A stretch of 64,000 bases of DNA from Corynebacterium riegelii (GCF_016728505.1 NZ_CP068159.1:868001-932000), one strand, 5' to 3'; positions 36,055 to 46,340 are shown, counted from the first letter of the stretch. Notes: generated from the letters alone by a model not told the origin. Translations and numbers: made by a program.

Positions 36055-37242
36055 ATGGAAGAACGCACCGTTGACCGCACCGTGACGCAGCCGGAGCTGG
36101 AGGAGTTTTTTGCTCGACTGGCAGACCCGACACCGTACCCCGGCGATGACGAGCCCTGGGACAACACCCCGCCAGCCAACACCCCGCCAGTCAACACCCC
36201 GCCAGCCAACACCCCGCAAACCAGCTATCAGCCAGAACCCGCCTACTACGCCCAACCAGCCCATCAACTTCAACAACCAGCCCAACACCAACCCCAACCG
36301 AGCCGCCCTGCCAAACCCGGCGCGCTGGACACTCGCAACCTGCTGAATCCGGTGAAGCTTCCGCCGAAGAAGGGGTGGCGCAAACTGGTGTATTCGGCAA
36401 CCGGAGGGAGGGTGAACCCGGGGAATTCGAAGAAGCAGATGGATGAGGATCGTCTGTTGGCGGCGGTGCGCGCGCCGCTTCGGGGCGATTACCGGATTGC
36501 GGTGATGAGCCTGAAAGGTGGCGTGGGCAAAACCACGACCACGGTGGCGCTGGGCGGGGTGTTTGCCAGGGAACGTGGAGACAGAGTGATCGCCATTGAC
36601 GCGAACCCGGATTTGGGCACGTTGGCGCAGCGGGCGGCGGCGCCTTCCCCGGCGACGATCCGTGACCTGCTCAACGCCGAGGATACGGCACGGTACCCGC
36701 AGGTCAGGGCGTTTACGGCGCAGGCGAATTCGCGGCTTGAGGTGATTGGTTCGGAGCGTGATCCGGCGGTTAGTGAGGCGTTTTCGGAAAGCGACTACCG
36801 CCATGCCATCGACATCCTGCAGCACCACTACAACGTGATCTTGACGGATTGTGGGACGGGGTTGATGCATTCGGCGATGGCGGGCGTGCTGGACCTGGCC
36901 AACACGTTGGTGTTGGTGACCTCGCCGGCGTTGGATGGCGCGCAGTCGGCGGCGGCCACGCTGGATTGGCTGACCATGCACGGCTATGACCAGCTGGCGG
37001 CGAATGCCGTGGTGGTGGTCTCCAACGCGGCGCCGGGCAAGCCGACGGTGGATATGTCCAAGATCATCGAGCATTTCCAGGCGCGTACGCGGGCAGTGCA
37101 CGTGATTCCCTTTGATAGGCATTTGGCGGAAGGGGCGGTGGTGGACGTCGATAAGCTGCAAAAGCCCGTGCTTGAGGCTTATAGACGCCTCGCCGCAACC
37201 ATCGCCGACGACTTCAACTCCTGGCATCGCCACGCTGTGTAA
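36055..37242 (+). CDS. MinD/ParA-like ATPase with Pro-rich N-terminus
   Basis: A 395-residue protein. The N-terminal 95 residues are disordered and Pro/Gln-rich, with three tandem NTPPAN/NTPPVN units. From about residue 145 comes a deviant Walker [14 protein letters not shown], then [12 protein letters not shown] and a Walker B-like [12 protein letters not shown]. This layout (disordered Pro-rich tail plus MinD-like ATPase) is that of EspI-like proteins of ESX systems and of corynebacterial homologues, but no ESX gene is nearby. It probably forms ATP-dependent dimers at the membrane or nucleoid; the partner is unknown. The start has a strong GCAGGAGG site. Confidence 0.78.
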   Translation: MEERTVDRTVTQPELEEFFARLADPTPYPGDDEPWDNTPPANTPPVNTPPANTPQTSYQPEPAYYAQPAHQLQQPAQHQPQPSRPAKPGALDTRNLLNPVKLPPKKGWRKLVYSATGGRVNPGNSKKQMDEDRLLAAVRAPLRGDYRIAVMSLKGGVGKTTTTVALGGVFARERGDRVIAIDANPDLGTLAQRAAAPSPATIRDLLNAEDTARYPQVRAFTAQANSRLEVIGSERDPAVSEAFSESDYRHAIDILQHHYNVILTDCGTGLMHSAMAGVLDLANTLVLVTSPALDGAQSAAATLDWLTMHGYDQLAANAVVVVSNAAPGKPTVDMSKIIEHFQARTRAVHVIPFDRHLAEGAVVDVDKLQKPVLEAYRRLAATIADDFNSWHRHAV

Positions 37243-37277
37243 CATGCCCAGCGGCAAGGCGCGCTAGTCTGGCCCGC

Positions 37278-38540
37278 ATGCGCGTTGCCATGATTTCCAT
37301 GCACACTTCCCCGCTTGAGCAGCCCGGGATGGGCGATGCGGGCGGGCTGAACGTTTACGTCCACAACACCGCTATTCAGCTTGCGCGGAGCGGAGTGGAA
37401 GTGGACGTGTTTACGCGCGCCACCCGCCCCAGCCAGGGCGAGATTGTGCAGGTGGAGGACGGCTACCGGGTGGTCAACATCGTCGCCGGGCCGTATGAGG
37501 GCCTGGAGAAGGAGGACCTGCCGACGCAGCTTGCGGCGTTTTCGGGTGGCGTGGTGCAGTTCGCCCGCGCCAACAGTGTGGACTATGACCTGATCCATTC
37601 GCATTACTGGCTCTCCGGCCAGGTGGGCTGGCTGCTGTCGGATTTGGCGGGTGTGCCGCTGGTGCACACGGGGCATACGTGGGCGGCGGTGAAAAACGCC
37701 TATGCCGCCGACGCTTCAGAGTCCGAGGCGCGCCGCATTTGTGAGCAGCAGTTGGTGGACAACGCTGAGGCGCTGGTGGTGAACACGGAGGATGAGACGA
37801 TGCAGCTCGCGCGGTTCTACGACGTGAACCCGGAGAAGATCGACGTGGTCAGCCCCGGCGCGGATACGCAACTGTTCACCCCGGGCACGAACCGGAATAC
37901 GGAGATGGCTCGCCGTCAGCTGGGTATTCCGCTGCATGCGAAGGTGGTGGCGTTTGTGGGCCGCTTGCAGGATTTCAAGGGCCCGCAGGTGTTACTTCGC
38001 GCGATGGGTGAGGTGGCTCGCCGTAGGAAGGTGGATGCGCCGCTGCGCGTGATCATTTGCGGTGGTGCGTCCGGGGCGGGTGCGAGTGTGGAGCGCTACC
38101 ACGACATCGCGCGGGAGGAGGGCATTGCGTGCATCACGAGGTTCCTGGGCCCGCGCCCGCCACAGGAGCTGGTGAGTGTGTACCAGGCCGCCGACGTCAT
38201 CGCTGTGCCCAGCTACAACGAAAGCTTCGGCCTGGTCGCAGTGGAGGCGCAGGCCACGGGCACCCCGGTGGTTGCCGCGCGCGTGGGCGGCCTGCCGCTT
38301 GCGGTTGCGGATCAGGAGACCGGGCTGTTGGTCGACGGCCACGGTTCAGCCGCCTGGGCCGATGCGTTGGAGCTTTTGCTTGCCGACGACTCCCTGCGCA
38401 TCACCATGGGACGCACCGCCACGGGGCATGCCGCGAAGTTCAGCTGGGCGGCCTCCGCGCAGCGTCTCATCGAGGTGTACGAGGAGACGCTATCCGGCTT
38501 CGAACCCGGCCAGGCGACGCGCCAGCCAGCGGGGATCTAG
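37278..38540 (+). CDS. mshA: D-inositol-3-phosphate glycosyltransferase (mycothiol synthesis)
   Basis: A 420-residue GT4/GT-B enzyme joining GlcNAc from UDP-GlcNAc to inositol-3-phosphate, the first step to mycothiol. Motifs are [19 protein letters not shown] at the N-terminus, [32 protein letters not shown], and the EX7E motif [21 protein letters not shown]. Length and N-terminal loop match MshA rather than other GT4 enzymes. The start is ATG 37278. Order mshA, (protease), gpmA, senX3, regX3 is the actinobacterial one apart from the inserted protease gene. Confidence 0.95.
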   Translation: MRVAMISMHTSPLEQPGMGDAGGLNVYVHNTAIQLARSGVEVDVFTRATRPSQGEIVQVEDGYRVVNIVAGPYEGLEKEDLPTQLAAFSGGVVQFARANSVDYDLIHSHYWLSGQVGWLLSDLAGVPLVHTGHTWAAVKNAYAADASESEARRICEQQLVDNAEALVVNTEDETMQLARFYDVNPEKIDVVSPGADTQLFTPGTNRNTEMARRQLGIPLHAKVVAFVGRLQDFKGPQVLLRAMGEVARRRKVDAPLRVIICGGASGAGASVERYHDIAREEGIACITRFLGPRPPQELVSVYQAADVIAVPSYNESFGLVAVEAQATGTPVVAARVGGLPLAVADQETGLLVDGHGSAAWADALELLLADDSLRITMGRTATGHAAKFSWAASAQRLIEVYEETLSGFEPGQATRQPAGI

Positions 38541-38562
38541 CGGGGAACTAACAGCGGCGCTG

Positions 38563-39717
38563 CTAGAGCGCGCCGAAGTTGTGGGCAACGGAAAGCCCCG
38601 CCCAGCGGGTGATTTCGTCGACGTGCTGGCCAGCGAGGTTGCCCACCTCAGCCGGGTTGAACTGGCCGCGCGCCGCGTCCTGGGCCACGCGGTTCGCGTC
38701 CGCCTGGGCGTTGGCAATGGCCTGGTTGAGTTTCTCGTTCGGGTTTGGCGGGACGTAGCCGCGGTTCAGCTCGTTGATCTGGTTTTCCAAACCGCCGAAC
38801 TCCTGGGTGGCGGGCAGGAAGTCGGCGTGGGGAGCGTCAGACGGGGCGAGGGTGAAGTGCTCGTTGACCTGGCCGTCCGGGATCCCAAATGCTTCCTCCA
38901 CAATACGATCGGCGGCCTGCGCTTTGCCTAAGGGACCCAGCACCATGGAGGTCACGCCGATGACGGAGCCGTCGCGCGGGTCATAGTTCACGCCGCCCGA
39001 GTCACCCTGGACGTAGTTCAAGTTCCACGAGAACACACCATCACGGTTGCGGAAGAGCTGCGTGCCGCAGGTGCGGCCCGTGGTAGAGCCGTCTTTGCAG
39101 ATCGGCTGGCCAGCAACGTCGAAGGAGACCTCGCCTGGGCGCAGGGTTCGGTAGTCCTTCAGCGTGGTCAGCTCCACGGGAGCGCTCGGGCCCTCACCTG
39201 CGGAGGTTTTGGATTGGGAGATGTGGGTGGGGTTGACGCCAGCGTCGATAAGCACGAAGCCCCAATCAGCCGTGGTGTACGTGGCAACCGGATCGTCCAG
39301 GTTCATCGCTGCCGGCGGGACGTAATTCGCGCGGCCGCGCACACCGATCGGCTGGTAGGTGCCACCCACGTTGACCTGCACCTGATCAGTCATATCTGGC
39401 AGGTTTGGCAACGGGGTAATGCAGTGCGACGCAGTCAACATCACCTTCTGCTCCGAACCATCCAAATGCCGGATCGTGCCGGACGGGCCCTGGGAGCACA
39501 CGTAGGTGAAAAATGACGATGGAACTTTCACGTCATCGCCATACCCATTCTTCACTGTGGCCGGCGGATTCTTCGGCATGATGCGCATCGGCGCACCCGG
39601 CGCAGCCAGCGCAGGTTCAGCCGCAACGGCCGGGGAAGCAAAGGGGGAAGCAAAGGTGGAAGCAAAAACAGTGGCCGCCGCGAGGCAAGCGGCAGCCCGA
39701 GTGGTTGAAAATCGCAT
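38563..39717 (-). CDS. Secreted trypsin-like (S1) serine protease
   Basis: A 384-residue exported protein. The signal peptide ends near AVAAEP. The catalytic triad is visible: MLTASHC (His98), [11 protein letters not shown] (Asp151) and [10 protein letters not shown] (Ser240). Two cysteine pairs (Cys74/Cys99; Cys207/Cys217) could make disulfides. The C-terminal 100 residues are a polar, Asn/Ala/Gln-rich helical tail outside the protease fold, perhaps a wall anchor. The gene lies against the direction of its neighbours between mshA and gpmA, a likely lineage-specific insertion. The substrate is unknown. Confidence 0.85.
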   Translation of the reverse strand: MRFSTTRAAACLAAATVFASTFASPFASPAVAAEPALAAPGAPMRIMPKNPPATVKNGYGDDVKVPSSFFTYVCSQGPSGTIRHLDGSEQKVMLTASHCITPLPNLPDMTDQVQVNVGGTYQPIGVRGRANYVPPAAMNLDDPVATYTTADWGFVLIDAGVNPTHISQSKTSAGEGPSAPVELTTLKDYRTLRPGEVSFDVAGQPICKDGSTTGRTCGTQLFRNRDGVFSWNLNYVQGDSGGVNYDPRDGSVIGVTSMVLGPLGKAQAADRIVEEAFGIPDGQVNEHFTLAPSDAPHADFLPATQEFGGLENQINELNRGYVPPNPNEKLNQAIANAQADANRVAQDAARGQFNPAEVGNLAGQHVDEITRWAGLSVAHNFGAL

Positions 39718-39751
39718 GCCTCACAGCCTAAAGCGTGGCATGCTTGAATGC

Positions 39752-40498
39752 ATGGGTAACGGAAAGCTGATCCTGGTCCGTCACGGCCAGAGCGAATGGA
39801 ACAAGTCGAATCAATTCACCGGTTGGGTAGACGTTGACCTGACCGAGCAGGGCGAGAGCGAGGCAGTCAACGCCGGCAAGCTCATGGTGGAAAAGAATGT
39901 CCTGCCGGACATCGTGTTCACCTCCCTGCTGCGCCGCGCAATCCGCACCGCAAACATTGCGCTGAACGCGGCGGATCGCCACTGGATTCCGGTGGTGCGC
40001 AACTGGCGTCTCAATGAGCGTCACTACGGCAAGCTGCAGGGCCTGAACAAGGCGGAGATCCGCGAGCAGTTCGGTGAAGAGCAGTTCATGTCCTGGCGCC
40101 GCTCCTACGACACCCCGCCACCGGCAATTGACACGGACAACGAGTACGCCCAGACCAATGACCCGCGCTACGCGTTTTTGGAGGAAGTGCCGCGCACCGA
40201 GTGCCTCAAGGACGTGGTGGAGCGCTTCACCCCGTACTACGTGGACGTCATCCGCCCGGAGATCCTTGCCGGCAAGACCGTCATGGTTGCCGCACACGGC
40301 AACTCCCTGCGCGCGCTGGTGAAGTACCTGGACGGCATCTCTGATGAGGACATCGCTGGCCTGAACATCCCGACTGGCATGCCGCTGGTGTACGAGTTTG
40401 ATGAAAACGGCCGTGTGGCCAACCCGGGTGGCACCTACCTCGACCCGGAGGCAGCAGCTGCCGGTGCCGCCGCTGTGGCAAACCAGGGCAAGAAGTAG
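39752..40498 (+). CDS. gpmA: 2,3-bisphosphoglycerate-dependent phosphoglycerate mutase
   Basis: A 248-residue glycolytic enzyme interconverting 3- and 2-phosphoglycerate. It has the phosphohistidine motif [20 protein letters not shown], the RRAIRTA segment, [14 protein letters not shown], and the second catalytic His in [18 protein letters not shown] 39752 gives the standard [12 protein letters not shown] start; ATG 39740 is in frame but gives a non-family leader. It is divergent from the protease gene and is followed by senX3 after 31 bp. Confidence 0.96.
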   Translation: MGNGKLILVRHGQSEWNKSNQFTGWVDVDLTEQGESEAVNAGKLMVEKNVLPDIVFTSLLRRAIRTANIALNAADRHWIPVVRNWRLNERHYGKLQGLNKAEIREQFGEEQFMSWRRSYDTPPPAIDTDNEYAQTNDPRYAFLEEVPRTECLKDVVERFTPYYVDVIRPEILAGKTVMVAAHGNSLRALVKYLDGISDEDIAGLNIPTGMPLVYEFDENGRVANPGGTYLDPEAAAAGAAAVANQGKK

Positions 40499-40529
40499 TT
40501 CACTGGAGCTCACTGGAGTTTGACTCGGT

Positions 40530-41705
40530 TTGGATGAAGTAACGCCGATTTTCGCGTTCCTGATCGGCGTCGCGTTCACCGCGGCCGCCGTATGGGCGCT
40601 GCGCACGTACCGCAGCTGGCGCGAGCGTATGTCGGATGACGATGATGCTGCACCAAGCCAGATCTCCACGGTCAGCCAGCTGCTGAACCTGGCGGTGCAG
40701 GGCTCGCCTACGGGCATTGCCATCTTCAACCGTGGTGCGCGGGTGATCATGTCGAATGCCCGCGCCCACGACATGTCCATCGTGCATGACCGCACCATCA
40801 ACCCCGAGGTGTGGGACGCAGCGCAGCTAGCGTTTGAGGATCTGGAAACGCACACGCTTGATTTGGACCTGCCGCGCCGGGCCACCGGCAACCGTATCCG
40901 CAACGTGTCCGTGGTGGTCAAGCCGCTCACCCTCACACACAACTCCTATGTCATTGCGTACTGCACGGATGAGTCTGAAAACGTGCGCATGGAGGCGGCA
41001 AGGCGTGACTTTGTTGCCAACGTTTCCCATGAGCTGAAAACGCCGGTTGGTGGCATGTCGCTTCTGGCGGAAGCGCTGATGCAGGACCCAGGTGACGCGG
41101 ACATGGTGGAGCACTTCGGTGAGAAGCTGCTCAAAGAGTCCCACCGCATGGGGGAGATGATCACGGACCTGATCAACCTGTCCAAGCTCCAGGGTGCGGA
41201 GGCACTGCCGGAGATGGTGCCCGTGAGCATTGACGCGGTGATTGATGAGGCGATTGAGCGCAACCACGTCAGCGCCGAAAACCATGACATCGTGCTCACT
41301 CGCGGCGCCACCACGGGTGTGGAGGTGATGGGGGACCGCGCACTGTTGGTTGCTGCGGTGTCCAACTTGGTGTCCAACGCCATCAACTACTCGCCGAACG
41401 GCAAGCAGGTGAGTATCTCGCAGAAGGTGGTGCGTGAAAACGTGGTGCTGGTGCGGGTAACTGACCGCGGAATTGGCATCGCGCCCGAGGACCAGAAGCG
41501 CGTGTTTGAGCGTTTCTACCGTGTGGACAAGGCGCGTTCCCGCTCAACGGGCGGCACTGGCCTGGGGTTGGCTATTGTCAAACATGTGGTGGCTAACCAC
41601 GGCGGTAACATCAAGCTGTGGTCGCGGCCCGGTACCGGGTCCACGTTTACCATCGAGTTGCCTATTTACCAGCCGGATCAGCGGCAGGTACCCGGGAAGG
41701 ACTGA
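40530..41705 (+). CDS. senX3: Sensor histidine kinase of the SenX3-RegX3 phosphate system
   Basis: A 391-residue kinase with a single N-terminal membrane segment (residues 6-25), a PAS-like region (about 50-150), the H box FVANVSHELKTPVGG (His167), N box NLVSNAINYSPNGK, G1 DRGIGIAP, F box ERFYRVDKARS and G2 GGTGLGLAIVKHV. Family members sense phosphate supply, with PhoU/Pst, and phosphorylate RegX3. The start is TTG 40530; the repeated CACTGGAG upstream could serve as the ribosome site. regX3 follows after 8 bp. Confidence 0.93.
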   Translation: MDEVTPIFAFLIGVAFTAAAVWALRTYRSWRERMSDDDDAAPSQISTVSQLLNLAVQGSPTGIAIFNRGARVIMSNARAHDMSIVHDRTINPEVWDAAQLAFEDLETHTLDLDLPRRATGNRIRNVSVVVKPLTLTHNSYVIAYCTDESENVRMEAARRDFVANVSHELKTPVGGMSLLAEALMQDPGDADMVEHFGEKLLKESHRMGEMITDLINLSKLQGAEALPEMVPVSIDAVIDEAIERNHVSAENHDIVLTRGATTGVEVMGDRALLVAAVSNLVSNAINYSPNGKQVSISQKVVRENVVLVRVTDRGIGIAPEDQKRVFERFYRVDKARSRSTGGTGLGLAIVKHVVANHGGNIKLWSRPGTGSTFTIELPIYQPDQRQVPGKD

Positions 41706-41713
41706 CAGTTAAA

Positions 41714-42403
41714 GTGACAACAATCCTGATCGTTGAAGACGAAGAATCTTTGGCGGAGCCTTTGGCGTATCTGCTGAAGAAGGAAGGGTTTGACACTGTC
41801 TGGGCGGCCGACGGTACGGCTGCGCTTGAGCAGTTCAATGAGGACAGCATTGACTTGGTGCTGCTGGACTTGATGCTGCCGGGCATGAGTGGCACGGATG
41901 TGTGCCGCAAGCTGCGCGCTGAGTCGGATGTTCCCATCATTATGGTCACGGCTCGTGACTCTGAGATTGACAAGGTTGTTGGCCTTGAGCTGGGCGCGGA
42001 TGATTACGTGACCAAGCCCTATTCCACTCGTGAGCTGATTGCTCGCATCCGCGCGGTGTTGCGCCGCGGCCCGGAGGTGGAAGAGGTTGATGAGTTTGAT
42101 GACCGCATTGTTGAGGGCGGCCGCGTACGCATGGATGTGGAGCGCCACACGGTGACGGTGGATGGCCAGCCTGTGGCGATGCCGTTGAAAGAATTCGACC
42201 TGCTGGAGTACCTCATGCGCAACCCCGGCCGCGTGCTTACTCGCGGTCAGCTCATTGAGCGCATTTGGGGTGCGGATTATGTGGGCGATACGAAGACGTT
42301 GGATGTGCACGTCAAGCGCCTGCGCACCAAGATTGAGCGGGAGCCCTCGCGCCCGACCCAGCTGGTTACGGTGCGCGGTTTGGGCTACAAGTTTGAGGCT
42401 TGA
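41714..42403 (+). CDS. regX3: OmpR-family response regulator RegX3
   Basis: A 229-residue regulator. The receiver has the acidic pair ILIVEDEES, the phosphorylated Asp52 in VLLDLMLPGMSG, and the conserved Lys in ADDYVTKPYS. The C-terminal winged helix shows PLKEFDLLEYLMRNPGRVLTR and DTKTLDVHVKRLRTKIE. GTG 41714 is the start; the longer frame from 41618 overlaps senX3. It directly follows the kinase gene. Its 3' end overlaps the convergent Cys-rich gene by 19 bp. Confidence 0.95.
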   Translation: MTTILIVEDEESLAEPLAYLLKKEGFDTVWAADGTAALEQFNEDSIDLVLLDLMLPGMSGTDVCRKLRAESDVPIIMVTARDSEIDKVVGLELGADDYVTKPYSTRELIARIRAVLRRGPEVEEVDEFDDRIVEGGRVRMDVERHTVTVDGQPVAMPLKEFDLLEYLMRNPGRVLTRGQLIERIWGADYVGDTKTLDVHVKRLRTKIEREPSRPTQLVTVRGLGYKFEA

Positions 42404-43269
42404 GTTGCCGCAGGGTGCTTTTGCTTTGCGACGTCCGGCGCCAACCCCCTCGCCTCACAATGCGCCGCGAGTACCTCATAAGGTGCCTCGCCGATAAGCG
42501 CGATCAGTTCGGCTTTCATGGAACGCCAGACGGGGATCGCGTCAGCGTCGTTACGCGGGGCGTGGCACGAAGGTGCGCCGCTGCACCACCAGTCGAAGTC
42601 CTCACCACCTGAGCCCCACTGGCGGCGGTCGTACTCACCGATGGTGGTGCGAAGGATTTCTTGGCCGTCGGGGCGCTCCTCGTAGGCGTCCTCACGCGAG
42701 AAAGGCACCTGCCAGCACACCTCAGGCTTGGAACCGACAATATTCTTGCCCGCCGCCATGGCGTACTGGTGCAGGGCACAGCCCGGGCCGGTGGGATGGC
42801 CGTTGCGGTTGGCAAAGATGCAGCCGCCGTCAACCACCTTGGTTTTCATGTTGTCTTCTTCATCCCACTCAAGCCACGGCTCAAGCTCAGTGATGTCCCC
42901 GTTGGCCAGGAACAAGTCCGTGTCTTTGGGGCGCAGCTGCCAATACTTCGCCGGCAACTCCGCCACCGCGTTATACAAATCATCACGATCCTGCTCATCC
43001 GCCATATAGGCGCCGTGGTTGCAGCAGCCAACCTCACGGATCTCTTCATGCATGCCCAGGCACTCCGGAGTGCCGAAACGGCACGACCAGGTGGACTCCA
43101 CCCAGGTCAAGTCAATAGTGAAGGAGTGCAGCGGATCCTCCGGGTGTACGAACTCGAACCACTCGCGGGGAAAATCAGGCGGTACTTCACGCCCCGCCGC
43201 GATGGATTTACCCGCGGGCGAGCTTGCAGGAAAACCTAAGAAAACTTCATTCGGGGCTGGTTGATTCAC
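42385..43269 (-). CDS. Conserved Cys-rich protein of unknown function
   Basis: A 294-residue soluble protein with at least ten cysteines, several in pairs suited to metal binding: STWSCRFGTPEC, VGCCNHGAY, GGCIFANR, GPGCALHQY, EVCWQVPF, WWCSGAPSCHA, AAHCEA. The GCALHQ...CW pattern recalls DUF3109/YkgJ-like zinc- or iron-cluster proteins, but the match is only partial. No signal peptide is seen. The start is ATG 43269, 33 bp from divergent ppx. The gene is convergent with regX3 and their last 19 bp overlap. Confidence 0.65.
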   Translation of the reverse strand: MNQPAPNEVFLGFPASSPAGKSIAAGREVPPDFPREWFEFVHPEDPLHSFTIDLTWVESTWSCRFGTPECLGMHEEIREVGCCNHGAYMADEQDRDDLYNAVAELPAKYWQLRPKDTDLFLANGDITELEPWLEWDEEDNMKTKVVDGGCIFANRNGHPTGPGCALHQYAMAAGKNIVGSKPEVCWQVPFSREDAYEERPDGQEILRTTIGEYDRRQWGSGGEDFDWWCSGAPSCHAPRNDADAIPVWRSMKAELIALIGEAPYEVLAAHCEARGLAPDVAKQKHPAATQASNL

Positions 43270-43302
43270 ACCGAAGCACCTTATAACCGTTACGCTTGCT
43301 GT

Positions 43303-44262
43303 GTGCGTTTAGGTGTATTGGATGTAGGCAGCAACACCGTCCACTTGGTGGCGGTGGACGCTCACTCAGGGGCGCGCCCCACCCCAATGTCCGACTGGAA
43401 GCAGCCACTGCGGCTTGTTGAGCTTCTGGACAAAAAGGGAAACATTGAGGACAAGGGCGTAGAAAAGCTCATCAGCGTTGTCCAAGAGGCCGCAGACCTT
43501 GCGGGCAACCTGAAGTGCGAAGAGTTCCACGGGTTTGCCACCTCCGCGGTGCGCTCTGCCACCAACTCGGCGGAAGTGCTCAAAGCCGTGGAGAAGAAAA
43601 CCGGCGTCAAACTGCGTGTCCTGAGTGGTGAAGAAGAGGCGCGCCTGACGTTTCTGGCCACCCGCCGCTGGTACGGCTGGTCTGCCGGCCGCATCACCAA
43701 CTTAGACATCGGCGGCGGCTCTTTGGAGCTGGCCACCGGCACCGAGGAAGTACCGGATCTGGCAGTGTCGCTGGATCTGGGTGCGGGCAGGTTGACCCAC
43801 GAGTGGTTCGACACCGACCCGCCGGAGCGCAAAAAGATCAACCTGCTGCGCGACTACATTGATGCCGAACTTGCTGGCCCCGCAGAGAAGTTCCGCGCGA
43901 TGGGCGAAACCGGCCTGGCCGTGGGCACGTCGAAGACGTTCCGCTCACTGGCACGCCTGACCGGTGCCGCACCATCCTCCGCTGGCCCCTACGTCAAACG
44001 AACCTTGACCGCGCCGGGCCTGCGCCAGCTCATCGCGTTCATTTCCCGCATGACCGCGGCTGACCGTGCCGAGTTAGAAGGCATCAGCACGGACCGCTCC
44101 CACCAGATCGTGGCGGGCGCGCTTGTTGCGGAAGCTGCTATGCGCGCCCTAAACATTGATAAGTTGGAGATCTGCCCGTGGGCTCTGCGCGAAGGCGTGA
44201 TCTTGAAACGCATCGATAATGACACCGCAGGCGCCGCCGCGGCGATGGATGAAGGAGTGTAG
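43303..44262 (+). CDS. ppx: Ppx/GppA-family exopolyphosphatase
   Basis: A 319-residue actin/HSP70-like phosphatase that trims polyphosphate or cleaves pppGpp. The phosphate-1 motif is VLDVGSNTVHLVAVD, the phosphate-2 region ITNLDIGGGSLELATG, with LSGEEEARLTF between. It is the short actinobacterial type (like Ppx2 of C. glutamicum) without the C-terminal HD domain. GTG 43303 begins right at the family start; TATAAC at 43282-43287 would serve as a close -10. It leads the row to proC. Confidence 0.9.
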   Translation: MRLGVLDVGSNTVHLVAVDAHSGARPTPMSDWKQPLRLVELLDKKGNIEDKGVEKLISVVQEAADLAGNLKCEEFHGFATSAVRSATNSAEVLKAVEKKTGVKLRVLSGEEEARLTFLATRRWYGWSAGRITNLDIGGGSLELATGTEEVPDLAVSLDLGAGRLTHEWFDTDPPERKKINLLRDYIDAELAGPAEKFRAMGETGLAVGTSKTFRSLARLTGAAPSSAGPYVKRTLTAPGLRQLIAFISRMTAADRAELEGISTDRSHQIVAGALVAEAAMRALNIDKLEICPWALREGVILKRIDNDTAGAAAAMDEGV

Positions 44263-44268
44263 CTAAAG

Positions 44269-45033
44269 ATGTCTGAGCCAAAACAGCTCACCGTTGCGGA
44301 GATCCTCGCCCGCGCACAGAAGGAGAATCCCGAGCTTGGCACCCGCCGTCGCCGTCGCCGCAGCCTTGAAGACGGTGGTGTGTCCGTCGCCGAACTGACC
44401 GGCTCCATAAAGAAGGTCGAGGCTAAGCCGGCGGAGTCGCGCCACTCCAGCGTTCCTATCGACGCGCCCGCTGAGAAGCCAGCCGCGCCTGCCGCGCCTG
44501 CGAAGCCTGTGGATTCTGAAGCGCCCGCTGCTGCGCCGAAGGTTGAGCCGAAGGTTGAAAAACCTGAGGTGAAAAAGGTTGAGCGCGCTTCGGAAGACGA
44601 GACCGCGGTAATCAAGAAGGTCTCCGACGTGCCGGCAGCGCCCGCACCAAAGGCTGAGGCGCCGAAAACTGAAGCGCCGAAGCCAGCACCGATCGTTGAT
44701 CTAGATGCCGCTCCGACCAAGGTCGAAGAACTTGAAGAGCTCGACGAGTTCGAAGACCTCGAAGGCGCTGAAGACACCGAAGAAGCTGGCGTCAACCCGA
44801 TCACCCTGGTGCTGATGGTGTTCCTCGGTGTTGTCCTGGGCATCCTCGGCTTCATGCTGTTTAAGTGGCTGTGGACCAGCACACCTACAGCGGTGGCGGC
44901 CATCCTTGGCGTGATCACGGTGGCTGGCTCCGTCTACGCGGCGCGCGCAATTGGCACTGGCCGTGACTGGCTGTCGGTTGGTCTCGCAGGCGTTGCCGCC
45001 GTCGTGATCGCGTTTGGTCCGGCGCTGCTCTAG
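44269..45033 (+). CDS. Actinobacterial membrane protein with Arg-rich and Pro/Glu-rich N-terminus (Rv0497-like)
   Basis: A 254-residue protein. The N-terminus has the conserved TVAEILARAQKENPEL segment followed by a RRRRRR cluster. Residues 45-180 are disordered Ala/Pro/Lys/Glu repeats ending in an acidic run. The last 75 residues hold three membrane helices. The same layout is known for Rv0497, placed between ppx and proC in mycobacteria. Function is unknown. It starts 6 bp after ppx and is surely in its operon. Confidence 0.8.
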   Translation: MSEPKQLTVAEILARAQKENPELGTRRRRRRSLEDGGVSVAELTGSIKKVEAKPAESRHSSVPIDAPAEKPAAPAAPAKPVDSEAPAAAPKVEPKVEKPEVKKVERASEDETAVIKKVSDVPAAPAPKAEAPKTEAPKPAPIVDLDAAPTKVEELEELDEFEDLEGAEDTEEAGVNPITLVLMVFLGVVLGILGFMLFKWLWTSTPTAVAAILGVITVAGSVYAARAIGTGRDWLSVGLAGVAAVVIAFGPALL

Positions 45034-45072
45034 CCGCTCTTCCAACACACTCACCACAAAAAGGGGTACCTA

Positions 45073-45900
45073 GTGCAGAATGCCGACGTGCAAAAAATCG
45101 CCGTTTTGGGTGCGGGCAATATCGGCGAGGCGTTGATCGCCGGCCTATTGAACTCCGGCGTTGACCCCAAGCAGATTGTGGCGACGAATAGGACGGAGGA
45201 GGCGTCGGCAAGCATAGCCCAGCGATACGGGGTGCTGACCGAAACCGACAACCGTGCCGCCGTGGATGAGGCCGATGTGGCGGTGCTGTGCGTCAAACCG
45301 GCGCAGATCCCGCAGCTGCTGGATGAGATCAGTGACCAGGTGGACCGCAACGACACCGGCACCGTCTTAGTGTCCATGGCCGCGGGCGTGTCACTTGCCG
45401 CCATGCAGGACGCCATCTCCACCGCAGGAGCCCCCATCGCGCGCGTCATGCCCAACACCCCCATGCTGGTGGGCAAGGGCGTGCTGGCAGTTGCTTATGG
45501 ACGCTACGTTGACGACGAACAACGCACCCTCGTCCGCGACCTGCTCCAGGCTGCCGGCAAAGTCGTCGAAGTCAACGAATCACAGCTGGATGCCGTGACC
45601 GCGATCTCCGGATCCGGGCCCGCCTACTACTTTTTGATGACCGAGGCGCTCGTGGACGCGGGGGTAGCCCTGGGCCTCAACCGTGAACTGGCAACCGAGC
45701 TGGCCGTGGCCACTGCGGCGGGTGCTGGCGCGATGCTGGAAGGCGAATATACGCCAGCGGAGCTGCGTGCGGCAGTCTCCTCACCTGCGGGAACAACGGT
45801 TGCTGCTATCCGTGAGCTGGAAGAGTCCGGGCTGCGTGGCGCCTTGTACCGGGCCGCTGAGGCATGTGCGGAGCGTTCCGCGGAACTTGGGAACCACTAG
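45073..45900 (+). CDS. proC: Pyrroline-5-carboxylate reductase
   Basis: A 275-residue enzyme for the last step of proline synthesis. The NAD(P)-binding N-terminus is [16 protein letters not shown]; further on are [23 protein letters not shown], and the dimer/catalytic region [15 protein letters not shown], followed by [14 protein letters not shown]. The start is GTG 45073 with AAGGGG 8 nt upstream. It follows the membrane protein gene by 39 bp. The next genes, an HTH protein and bS22, are conserved neighbours in actinobacteria. Confidence 0.95.
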   Translation: MQNADVQKIAVLGAGNIGEALIAGLLNSGVDPKQIVATNRTEEASASIAQRYGVLTETDNRAAVDEADVAVLCVKPAQIPQLLDEISDQVDRNDTGTVLVSMAAGVSLAAMQDAISTAGAPIARVMPNTPMLVGKGVLAVAYGRYVDDEQRTLVRDLLQAAGKVVEVNESQLDAVTAISGSGPAYYFLMTEALVDAGVALGLNRELATELAVATAAGAGAMLEGEYTPAELRAAVSSPAGTTVAAIRELEESGLRGALYRAAEACAERSAELGNH

Positions 45901-46055
45901 TCACACACGTTCACAGCGGGCACTTTTGAAATTTCTTACCCCATAAGTCGCGCGCGACACACCGTTCACGGTAAGCTCGTTCAAGCACGTGCGTGTCCGT
46001 CCTGTGGGAGGGGAAGCCTACAGCGCGCCTACCGTGCGGAAGGTTAAAGAAAATT

Positions 46056-46247
46056 ATGGCAAGTGAAGAGAAGGGCAAGTTCCTTACCGTCGCGGAAGTC
46101 GCGGAGATCATGCGCGTTTCCAAGATGACCGTCTACCGCCTCGTGCACTCCGGCGAACTGCCGGCAGTGCGTGTGGGCCGCTCGTTCCGCGTGAACGAGA
46201 CCGCGGTCAACGAGTACCTCGAGTCCTCGGTGTACGACGTCGGATAA
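46056..46247 (+). CDS. Small excisionase-like HTH DNA-binding protein
   Basis: A 63-residue protein almost wholly made of a MerR/excisionase-type winged helix: FLTVAEVAEIMRVSKMTVYR, then SGELPAVRVGRSFRVNE. It corresponds to the conserved actinobacterial gene between proC and bS22 (Rv0500A position). Despite the name it is not a phage gene here. Targets are unknown. The start is ATG 46056 with GGAAGG upstream. The 155 bp before it hold a TTGAAA / CATAAG-like pair but no sure promoter. Confidence 0.82.
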   Translation: MASEEKGKFLTVAEVAEIMRVSKMTVYRLVHSGELPAVRVGRSFRVNETAVNEYLESSVYDVG

Positions 46248-46273
46248 GGCTTCTTGCTTATCTACACCCCAAG

Positions 46274-46315
46274 CCCGGCACCTCCACATAGTCAGCGGAG
46301 GTGCCGGACTTTTTG
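46274..46315 (+). terminator. Terminator after the HTH gene
   Basis: CCGGCACCTCC pairs with GGAGGTGCCGG around a short loop and is followed by ACTTTTTG. Confidence 0.9.
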
Positions 46316-46340
46316 TCCTGAACAGACACCCCTGTATGCT
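46313..46340 (+). promoter_or_regulatory. Probable promoter of the bS22 gene
   Basis: TTGTCC (46313-46318) and TATGCT (46335-46340) are 16 bp apart, starting inside the T-tail of the preceding terminator. The bS22 GTG lies about 70 nt downstream. Confidence 0.5.

Noticed and set aside
46056..46247. Excisionase-like gene as a prophage remnant
   Set aside because: Its place between proC and the bS22 gene is conserved in actinobacteria, and no phage genes or att sites are seen.
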